Shown piece by piece: positions 10,711 to 19,700 of a DNA stretch of 28,205 nt. Source of the DNA: Microbotryomycetes sp. JL201 (taxonomy: Eukaryota; Basidiomycota; Microbotryomycetes); the NCBI GenBank assembly GCA_033819885.1, contig JAQYUZ010000077.1:1-28205 (forward strand). The letters are read 5' to 3'. Each line of letters starts with the position of its first letter. Position 1 is the first letter of the stretch. Position numbers and translations under genes: made by a program. The notes below the pieces were generated by a model. It saw nothing but the letters and a program-made list of their open reading frames with translations. It did not search any database and was not told the DNA's origin.

Positions 10711-10817
10711 ACATGACATCTTGCGCAATTACACTGTTATACAAGTCGTTTCCCGTACGTGAACTCTAGAACCTGTGGTGGCGTCTCGTCAAGTGGTTCG
10801 CCGCCCTCTTCGGTCGT
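10711..10817. other. Convergent intergenic region
   Basis: These 107 bases lie between the uridine kinase stop and the RRM-gene stop. They hold both 3' ends. There is no room for a cyclophilin domain downstream of the RRM gene. Confidence 0.4.
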
Positions 10818-11508
10818 CTATGCAGCAGCTTCTTGGTCTGCCTCGTCATCCTCCCCCGTCCTTGCATTCTCGATGGAGTTAGCGCCGTGTTCCTTGAGCC
10901 ATGCCTCATCCGTCCAAACTGCACAAGCCGCAAACGGCGAAGCAGCCGTCGTAAGAAAGTCAGCTGGCGCTGTCTCGCGTGATCTTTCCTCTCGGCAACC
11001 AAGGCCAGCCCAAGCGAGACATGATATGACGCACTTGCTCTGTTGCTACCTCCGAGTTGCACTCCCTTTGGTGGTTTGGCGAGATTGACCTTGAGCGGCC
11101 TGCCCACGTTGCCAGGTCCAGGTAAAACGTTATCATGCATGTTGTCGATCGCATCCAACGCAGACTCGTTCGTTGAAAACGTCACAAACGCGAAACCTCT
11201 GTGCGGGTTCTCTGCACAAACAAACACGAGAACCGACAATAGCTTAGCCCGACTCTGGGCAACACGGCACAGTCGAGACGGGTCAACGTCGAGTGAACAT
11301 ACTTTGAGATGGATCTGGCGGTAGCTGAATGTCTACGACGTCGCCGAACGGGGTGAATGCCGCTTGAATGGCTTCGGCTCTCGTCTCGAGCGAGAACCCG
11401 CCGACGTACACTGTCTTCTGCGCTCATGAGCAATCGGCGAGGTATGGTCAATTCTCTGTTTGGCAAGGACCCCAAGAAGCCATGGTCGGGACGCACCTGT
11501 TCCGACAT
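10818..11508 (-). CDS. RRM protein resembling the N-terminal part of cyclophilin E (PPIE)
   Basis: This is a small RNA-binding protein, probably nuclear and spliceosome-linked by analogy with PPIE/Cyp33. Four exons, 11508-11497, 11417-11303, 11211-11035 and 10969-10818, give 151 aa. The RRM spans about residues 5-85, with RNP2 VYVGGF (7-12) and RNP1 HRGFAFVTF (46-54). FGDVVDIQLP, AIDNMHDN and VNLAKP match PPIE closely. After the RRM, AVWTDEAWLKEHG (118-130) corresponds to the PVWSDDDWLKK segment that links RRM to cyclophilin in PPIE. Here an acidic tail ends at a stop, with no cyclophilin domain. The first coding exon is only 12 nt (M-S-E-Q). All introns are GT-AG. It is convergent with the uridine kinase gene. 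Confidence 0.85.
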
Positions 11509-11753
11509 GTGCGACAAGGCAAGAAAGTGAAGCGAGCCGGAATCTCATCAACAATGAAATCCCGGTCTAGGTCAATGAAAACCAGAATTTTGGAACGTAT
11601 GTGCTGCCGGTCAGAGAGTCCTGTCATACAAATGTAACTCAATGCGACAACTTCGATCCTGCGCCACTCGCTGACGGTCCGGAAGCACTGATCAATACAC
11701 GTTCCAATTGCAATAATCTTACATCCAGAAATACACTCGAGACAAATCGTCAA
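11509..11753. promoter_or_regulatory. Tandem intergenic region, 3' of dioxygenase and 5' of RRM gene
   Basis: This is 245 bases between two minus-strand genes. It should hold the dioxygenase 3' end and the RRM-gene promoter. No coding signal or recognised motif was found. Confidence 0.4.
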
Positions 11754-13192
11754 CTACTGAAAGTGTGAAGCGTCACTAGCCTTGTCAGCCGCCAACGCAA
11801 TATCATAACGAAGCTCGAGCTCCGGCTTGACGTCGCCGAGGTTATCAGGCAGAGGAGACTTGACCGGCACGAAATCGACAACCAATGAGTCCCTGCGATA
11901 CATTCCGTCGTTGAGCGAACTTGCCCTCGAGCGCAGCTGAGAACGAAAAAAGAAAAACTCACTTGACGGCAAAGACAGAGTCGTCTTTGAGATAGTCAGA
12001 CTCGCGGTCGAATACTTGTGTCACCAAAGTCTTGTGTCCAGGGGCAGTGACGTAGAACTGTACGCAGTACGAAAGCGGAAAGTCAGACGGGTTGCTCGCC
12101 ACCGATGCCTCGGACAACCGCAATACTGACGTGGATGTGTGCAGGCCTATACGGGTGTCGGTCCATCAACTGCAGCAGCTTGCCAGCGGGTCCATCAAAG
12201 GGGATAGGGTACGGTGTGGGCTTGAGCACAATCGCAGAGTATCGACCCTGCTCGTCCGTCTCGAACCTGCCTCGGCAATGGTACTCGGGCTTCTCGGGGC
12301 TTTGAGAGTCGTACATGCCGTCTGGAGCATCGTGCCAAATGTCTACGATAGCGCCTTTGAGAGGCTTGCCGTCGCTACCGGTGACTGTGCCGAACAAGTG
12401 AGTGTAGGGCGCGTTCGGCTCCTTTTGACGGATGATTGACGTTCCGTTTGGTTGAGGCGGAACACCTTGACGATAGAATGGACCCAAAATTGCCGACTCT
12501 GTCGTGTCTTTGCCTTGCTTGGCGTACCGCGCGTGCTCGATCCTGCGCGGCCGAACCGGCCCGTCAACGGCTTTTCGCCACCGCGCGGCTTCGCTCGCGA
12601 GCAAGACTCACATGTCGCACAATGATTCGACTCCGAGGACATCCGATACGAGAATCATTTCTCCACGCTTATCCGAGGTCATTTTTCCGGCCTCGACGAG
12701 AAGATCGCACGCGGCAACTGCGTCAGACACATTGAAGGCGTCAGTTTGAGCTCTCCCGTCTTTGTAGTATTTGAAGACTTTGCTGAGCCCAACATTGACG
12801 TGCAAGTTGCGCAACTGATGGCGCTACAAGGAAAGGCGGCCATAATAATCAATCTTTCGTGACTTACGCCATTCTTCAATGCTCATTTCTGCCTCGACGA
12901 TAGCTGCATGAAGATGCTTAAGCAGGATTGGGAATGCTTGCTTGACGCGAGGCGAAGCCTGCATGTGAACGAGCGTGCCGAGTCAGCCAAGTGGGCGCCA
13001 CATGGCCGCGAAGCTCGTTTCGAAAGCCTTGCCTTTGAGCCAATTGCGGCAATGACTGATTCGGTGTACTCTGGAGATGTGACGGTGTATGCTGTGTCAG
13101 TTGAGAATGCGAGGAAGCCTCGGAGGGGAAGAGCGGGCAGGCATGCGCTCGGGCCGTCAAACTCGTGAACACTCACGCTGGTACTCTGACAT
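11754..13192 (-). CDS. Intradiol ring-cleavage dioxygenase (catechol/hydroxyquinol 1,2-dioxygenase family)
   Basis: This is a non-haem Fe(III) enzyme that opens catechol-type rings between the two hydroxyls, feeding the beta-ketoadipate route. Seven exons fit: 13192-13177, 13091-13033, 12958-12868, 12717-12612, 12542-12131, 12057-11963 and 11892-11754, giving 305 aa, the usual size. The N-terminal helical domain (PEYTESVIAAIGSK, PRVKQAFPILLKHLH, GEMILVSDVLGVESL, TTESAILGPFYR) precedes the catalytic beta sandwich. Predicted iron ligands are Tyr168 (DGMYDSQ), Tyr202 (PTPYPIP), His226 and His228 (RPAHIH), with family spacing. The C-terminal part reads VTAPGHKTLVTQVFDRES and SLVVDFVPV. Intron 2 (12959-13032) works only as a GC-AG intron; intron 3 is long (150 nt). 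It is divergent from a Zn2Cys6 factor, its likely regulator. Catechol and hydroxyquinol preference cannot be told apart by eye. Confidence 0.92.
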
Positions 13193-13409
13193 GGCGACCG
13201 GGGGTGCTTTTGAGGGGGTGGATGGGTGAAGAGACAAGTCGCAAGTAATGCAAAGAGGGAGGAGACTGTCTGACTCGTCGACAGGCTGTCGAAAGGACAG
13301 TGACTTCCAAGCCGGCTGGCACTTTCCGTCCACTCATTCATCCGTTCTGCGGTTCGCTTGCCTTGCCCCGCTCACTTGCCAAAAATTCGCCGCACACCTG
13401 TCTGCGCAC
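13193..13409. promoter_or_regulatory. Shared divergent promoter, dioxygenase and Zn2Cys6 factor
   Basis: This 217-base spacer separates the two start codons. It carries a perfect inverted repeat at 13278-13292 (7-base arms, one-base centre). It also has a CGG-N10-CCG pair at 13313-13328 and a CCG-N5-CGG pair at 13342-13352. Zn2Cys6 dimers typically bind paired CGG triplets, so these are candidate operator sites. Which one is used is inference. Confidence 0.5.
13278..13292. repeat. Perfect inverted repeat, candidate operator
   Basis: The sequence reads TCGACAG-G-CTGTCGA: two perfect 7-base arms around one base. It sits near the middle of the dioxygenase/regulator promoter. A 15-base perfect palindrome by chance is uncommon in a 217-base spacer, but the role is not shown by sequence. 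Confidence 0.55.
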
Positions 13410-16280
13410 ATGAGCGACGAAACGAAGCAGGCTTCAGACTCGAAAATGAGCACGACCGCGCAAAAAAAGAAGTCAGTCGTCGTGCACAGACCTTTGCCCT
13501 GCCCGTTGCGGACAATTATCAAGACAGCAACAAACTGACCGGGCTGCACGTGACACCCAGAGTCAAGCGCACATCTGTCGCCTGTGAAACATGTCGCAAG
13601 AGTATGTGAAGCGATCGATATAGCGGCGAAGACGTGTGTGTCCGTGCGCTGACAGTGGAATGCTCCCTCCCCGCGTTCCGTCTAGAGCGCATCAAATGCG
13701 ACGGACTGAAACCTATGTGCACGTCTTGCGTGACTCTTGGCTGCCCGAAGTGCATCTACGACCTTGGCAGTGACAAGCGAAAGTGAGCGTCAGGCCTCGA
13801 ACATGGCCAGCGAGGTTGTGAGGCACTGATGCTGTTCACTCAACAAGACCTTTCACTCGAGACGTCGTCACAGCCATGCAGATGCGTATCGAGTCACTCG
13901 AGAACGAACTCGCGCAATTGCAGCTCGAAAAGAATGCAAAGCAAGAACCGAGTGAGGCTAATGTTTGCCACAGATCGACCTCTGCCACCAGGATGCTGAT
14001 ACCGTGACGAAACGCTTCAAAGGCTCTCAGGTGTATGGCATTGCCCCAACAGCAGCGCAGAGTGCGCCTGCAGATACATTCCAGGGCGGACTGGCCATTA
14101 ACGCTCACGCAAGTCGCATCTCCTTCACGGTGCGCGTAGCAGTCTCGAACTGACTTTCTGTGGCCGCTACGTAGGGGGAACTTCGCTTCTACGGTCCGAC
14201 ATCGTCTTACCGTGCCGTTATCGCCGAGTACTCGGCCGTGCAGAAGGAGAGCGTCGAAGCTGCTCGAGCTCTGTCCCTGACACGAGCACCCGTCCGCGGA
14301 TCGATGCCGCGAGAACCGGAACTTCCGCGCAGACCGCCAAACTTGTCGCCCGATATGCGCTCGACGCTCCTCAAGTTGGCTTTTGAATTTTGTTTGTCTC
14401 AGTTTGGGCTCGTCGACGAACGAAAGTTCATGCGCGACTTGGAGAATCATCCGCACTACAGAACTCCACACTATTCACCTTTTTTGCTTCATGTCGTTCT
14501 CGGCATAGGCTGTCGCTACCTTGATCCGGCAGCGCAAGAGATCTTGCCGGAACTCTGCTCGGACCCGAACGATCCGAGCACACGTGGCGACGTCTTCATC
14601 TCTTGGGCGCGATACAGTAAGTCGGACGAGGCGGAAAGATTGCGTCTGTGTCTTCATGGCTCAGGGAACTGACGGGATTGATCCGTGCCACTTCGCAGTG
14701 ATTGATCAGGTCAGTGGCCAAGTGCGCAAGTGAAGGATTGTCAGACTGACCATGAATTTTTAACGACCTAGGAATGGTATCATCCTGATGTCTCTACTGT
14801 TCGTGCATTGGCGTGCTTGACCGTCTATCTTGCTGGTATGTTCGTTGTGGAAGAGCCAGATGTTTCAAGCTAAGCTAAATACCTTCAGGTCGAGGTCTTG
14901 ATGGCCCAGCGTATATGTACACAGGCCAAGCAATGAAGTTGGCTGAAGATTTCGGCATGCAGCTGGGCATGCACCGTCTCACAATTGGAGCAGCCGAAAT
15001 CTCAGATGAGCTTGTCGCTGCCAGACGAGACGCCTTTTATTCGGCTTATCAAATCGACGTACTATTGAGTATGTATATTGGTCGCGCCACGAGCTTTATT
15101 CCCGACGAAATCGATCTGGAGATGCCGCCAGTCGACCATGAGATCGAGTTTGACGAGCCAGCTTACCGTTCGTCGGCTTTCACGCACAGCGCCAAACTCA
15201 TAATGCTCGCCTCACGCATGATGAACTCTGTCTACGCGCTTCTGCCCAAGATTTCGCTTGCCCAGAGGCAGTCTGCCGTACCAGAGTTGCATTTGGAGCT
15301 TGAGACTTGGTATCGCGCTTTGCCCGGACCTTTGCGCACGGCCGCATCAACAATCTCGAATGCTCCGCATCCGCACATCATTGGTCTCAATATGCTGTAT
15401 CATCTGATCATGATCACGCTGCATCGGCCCTTCTTCCGGAGAGCCAAGGACAATCGACAGGCAGTTTCGACAGAAAAGTGTCTTTCTTCGGCTCGACACA
15501 TTGTACGTCTAGTCAAATTGCAGCGAGAAGCTCACGGATTACGCCGCGTGGCGCCCTTGTTCCAGCAGTATGGTCTATTTTCCTATTCTCCTGCGCGGCT
15601 CGCCGCTCATCCTCCCTATTTTACAGCGCCTGCTTCTCTTGCGGTACAATCCTTGCTCTGTCTGCTGTCGAAGATGGAATTTCTGGCATTCACGAGAAAG
15701 ATGTCGAACGCCGCGCTCAAGCGAAAGCAGACTTGCAAACGATCTGCGCCGCATTACGTGAAGTAGCGGAAACATGGAGGACGGCAGACACGTCTGCAAA
15801 CGTACTGGAAGGCAAGCTGATAGTACCACCTTACTGAACTAGCTCGACATGAACTCATCGAGAACATCTCTCCACGCAGCTTTGATGGGCCAGTGGGCAC
15901 AACCTCAGCGGTCTGGAACGAGAACTGGCACTCAAACGCCGCAGGCTCCTCATGCGCCCGTTACAGATCAGGTCGAGCCATCGATGGACCAAATTTGGCC
16001 AATGATGCCAACGGATTCAGTCACGGCTTCGTTTCCTTTCTTGTTTCCTTCGTGGCAGCAATCGCCACTCGAGTTGGGCGCAGGTGCCTCGTCTACTTAT
16101 GACGACTTCTTGGGCATCTTGTCCGAGCAACCTACGAGCTTGGAGGATCAGAACATCTTTACGACCCTGCCTCAGACTGGACCAACTGACGGTAATGCAC
16201 TGTTCGGGTCGTACAATCAAGGCTTGGGCGACATGCACGCGGGATCGGTCCCGGGTCAGTCAGAGACGATACGATTTTAG
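13410..16280 (+). CDS. Zn2Cys6 transcription factor with fungal-specific regulatory domain
   Basis: This is a nuclear DNA-binding regulator. Eleven exons fit: 13410-13471, 13528-13601, 13686-13782, 13848-13951, 14023-14129, 14175-14616, 14699-14709, 14772-14835, 14889-15567, 15627-15811 and 15880-16280, giving 741 aa. The cluster is Cys40, Cys43, Cys50, Cys57, Cys60 and Cys68 (CETCRKKRIKCDGLKPMC), with Cys65 as a possible alternative to Cys68. It is followed by the linker DKRKPFTRDVV and a short coiled coil (MRIESLENELAQLQLEK). RISFTGELRFYGPTSSYR is typical of the linker before the regulatory domain. The Fungal_trans domain covers about residues 175-500, with YMYTGQAMKLAEDFGMQLGM and YHLIMITLHRPFF. 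The C-terminal 130 residues are Gln/Pro/Ser-rich, an activation-type tail. Exon 7 is 11 nt; intron 10 (15812-15879) is GC-AG. Orientation suggests control of the adjacent dioxygenase. Confidence 0.88.
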
Positions 16281-16778
16281 AATCCTGTATCGGGTCGAGA
16301 TATATCATTTGTTGCCATCCCTCGTTTCTCGCTCAATTATCAAACGGAAGCAGAAAAGCATGCTTGCAGACTCGAGGACGTCTGCTTGTAACGGTCAACG
16401 ACTCTAGCAAGGCCAATCGATCAAAATGGCGGAACAATGCTGATGACGGCAGCAGGCGGCGGGACATGGACCGTCTCAACAATCAAAACCGACCAAAATT
16501 AATTTATGCTGCCTTGTCGCCGACGCGTTCTGCTGCTCTCTTTTGTTTGATCAATGACACGGATGGAGAACGAAGAGCACACTGCAATCAAACGAATCCG
16601 GAAAATACCCAAAGAGAACAAAAAGACACTACCTGAATATGAATGCTATCTAGAAGGCAATACGAGAACGCATGAGAAAGAAAAGAAAAAAGAAAAAAAA
16701 AAACAAAAAAACAGAGAGAGAGAGAGTACGGTCCGACTGTATCTTGCGATTTTGAGCTGTTTTTGTTTTTCTGGACCG
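16281..16778. other. Convergent intergenic region, no gene seen
   Basis: These 498 bases lie between the transcription factor stop and the ACC1 stop. Open frames here have no recognisable domain, and the region is AT-rich compared with the coding sequence. It contains an A-rich tract and an AG repeat near its right end and should include both 3' ends. Confidence 0.5.
16674..16727. repeat. A-rich low-complexity tract with (AG)7 microsatellite
   Basis: A purine-rich run of mostly A with scattered G and C is followed by seven AG units at 16713-16726. It lies about 50 bases past the ACC1 stop. It may be involved in 3' end formation of either gene, or may be a plain microsatellite. No target-site duplication or element body is evident. 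Confidence 0.8.
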
Positions 16779-19700
16779 TCATCCTTTGTCTAACCGAACC
16801 GATACTTTGTACAACACTGGCGCTCCTGCTCTAGGCAGACAAGATGCGTGAAAGCGTCTGGTGCGAGAAACAGTCAGTTCAATCTTCTGAGCGGCGAAAA
16901 GCTTCTCCCGACTCACAGCCAAGTCGTCAGCAGAGAGCTTGTCGGAAAGCGCTTTCTTGATTCCCTCGACGACACCAGTACGATCCTCGTTGGCCATGGC
17001 CGCAATAGCCTCGCCAATGGCAGCTTGGCGAGCTTCGCGAACCTGGTTCGTAAGGAGTCCGTGACTGCTTTCGATCACAGTTGTAACGGCGGCGTCGTTG
17101 TTCATATCAACTTCTGCGCTCTTGATGACTTCGTGCAACATGGCGAAGCGGGCTTCGCGCGACAACTTGGCGTCAGCCTTGGCGAAACGCTTGAGCGCTT
17201 CTTCTTCCGCCAAGCGGCGGCGAAGGCGGTTGTAGAAGAACCTGCGAACACTCATCCTGTCAGAAACATTCAGAACAAGTAGCACCGACACGATTACGTA
17301 CCTGCGGGACTGCGCCCAGACGAGTGACTCGCGAATTGTACCCTTGGCCTTCATGCGAGCAGGTCGGTCGTGCAAGTCCGCGAATTGAATGGCGACTTGC
17401 ATGTACAATGGGTGCAGGACCTTCTCGCGAGCGGCGAGCTCGGACTTGGCAGCGGCCAAGTCGGCTGGCGACAAGGACGAGTCGGTCGACTTTGCCTTGA
17501 GGTCACGGTACGTAGGGTCGAGGCGCTCCATCATGGCCAAGAGCTTCTCCTTGCGGAATTTGATCTCGACAATGCCCTCTGGCTCGAGGACACCAGCTCG
17601 TGACTCTTCGTCGGCATACCTGGGCAAACGCTCGAGGAGTCAGCGGCAAGCTAAACATAAAATACAGAGCCAAGACACACATTTCCATCAAGCCATCAGC
17701 GTTGATTGTGGGGTCCAAAACGACCCAAGCTCCACCACGCAATTCTCCGTTCGGCACAATGTACACGAACGCCGGTTGTTTGTAAGCGGACAAGCCGTCA
17801 ACAATCAGTGAACCGCGCTTGAGCACCTCGTCAAACATGTCTTGCTGTCCGCCAGAGAAGCCACGCCAGTTGGCGAAGATGATAAGCGGCAGACCTTCGC
17901 GGTTGAAATCGGCAATGGCTTGACCAGTCTTAAACGCCGAGTTGGGGTACCAAACTTGACCGGCTTCCATGATACGTTGCTCGACCGACGATGGGTTGGC
18001 AGGGTCAGCAGGCACGACACGCTCGACTGTTCGAGTCTCGACTGCGATCGCTCCCATCGGAATGCCACCGAGACGAGCTCGACCGACGACCTTGAAAAAG
18101 GGAGCAAAATTCAGGATCTACCGCCGTTGAAATACTCGAGCACAAGTCTACTTACGACAGTCTGTGCCCAGCCAGAAAGCGTTTCCTGGAACGAGCCCTT
18201 GTCAAAGAAACCGGACAACCAGCGACCGTCACTCTCATCAGTCTTGCCAGCAAGGAACCAGCGTGGGTCGTAGGCGCCCTTGATGGGGGTGTAGTCGATA
18301 GCACGGTCCCACGAGTCGGCAGACGGCGCGACGAGCAAGGGAGCGCCACGCGCGGCAGGGACGAACGAGAGCCAGTTGACGATGCTCAACACGCCCTCGA
18401 GATCGTTGGCCGCAGTCAAATGCGAAACACCGTTCTTGTACATGATTTGCGTGCCACCGAGCTGCAAGTTGGACGAGTAGACCTCGCGGCCAAGCACTTT
18501 GTTGAGGGCGCCGGCACCGGTCAGGATGATGGGCTGGCCCTCAACCTGAACAGCACGTTGACCGAGGCGAACCAAGTAGGCGCCGATACCGACAGAGCGT
18601 GCGGTAACCAAGGTGATGGTGAAGATGTCGTCATAAGCGCGCGAAGTCTCACCGGCGATCAAACCCGAGCCGCGCAGAGATTCGACACCAAGACCTTCTT
18701 GCAAACCGATGATGTCGGTGATCTGATAGCGAACCTCGCCGTCGTCTTCGATCTTCTTGGTCACGACGCTCTTCTCGCCCTTGTTCTTGAGCTCGCCAAG
18801 GCGCTCGGGGCTCAAGTACAGATACTTGAAACCCTTCTCTGGTCGCGAAGCGTCGACCCAAGCTGCCTGAATAATGTCGACGAGCTCGTCGGCGATACCA
18901 AGGCGAGCACCAGAGTTGGCCGACAGGTAAACGCGAGGCAAACCAAGCTTGCGAGCGAGCAAGGTGACCGCATGGAAGTAGCGATCCTCGGCAGGACCGA
19001 ATGAGCCGATCCTGAAGGTAATGTCGTTGGCGATGACGACAATACGACGACCCGAAGGACACTCGGGCGTATAGATAGTGTAAACCCAGCCGACCATACC
19101 GATCGTGTTGGTACCAGCAGGGCGCGAGACTTCCTGCGGCACGTTGTACTCGTCGAGCACGAGTTCCTTGGCAACAAGAGGCTCGGCAGGCGCGGTTTTG
19201 CCGGCCGCCTTCCATTGCTTGCGGATAGCTTGGCGGAACAAGTCGGGGAAATCATAGACGTAGGTCGTGCCGACAACGTGAGCCTTGTAACGCTTGGGCT
19301 GAAGCCATTCCTTTGTCGGGTAGGGCGTGTTGACGGGTTGCAAATGCAACGCGCCCTGAGGACCGATCGACTTGAGGATGACTTGGCCCTTCTCGGTCGT
19401 GACCTCGCGGTAGGCCTCGTACTTGACGACAAAACCAGATACGTTTTCGATGATGGCGCGAATGGGCTGAGTGTTGCCTTCGGCATCCTCGATGACAATC
19501 CTGATCTCCGCGCCAGTAACACGCAGTCGCCAGAAGCGCTTGCCGTGCCTGTCAATAAAGCCGGCCAGTGCGGTTTGGACGTCCTCAAAGTCGAGGCGGA
19601 GCGAGTACAAGAAGTTGAGCTAATTGCAAACGGGAGGGGAGTCAGGTCTTGAATTCACACTCAGATCGTCAGAATAAGCCCACTCACCATGATGTGATTA

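Noticed and set aside
12719-12867. Open frame with RNLHVNVGLSKVF upstream of the dioxygenase SLLVEAG-type helix
   Set aside because: Treating it as an exon breaks phase with the upstream exon. Removing it as one 150-nt intron gives EEWLAACDLLVEAG, which matches the family.
16674-16727. A-rich tract as the tail of a retroposed element
   Set aside because: There is no element body, no internal promoter and no flanking duplication, so it is better read as a low-complexity 3' flank.
18420-19004. Long plus-strand open frames opposite ACC1 (also 19215-19652 and 22050-22433)
   Set aside because: These are antisense shadows of GC-rich, highly biased ACC1 codons. They have no domain and no splice or start context, while the opposite strand is clearly coding.
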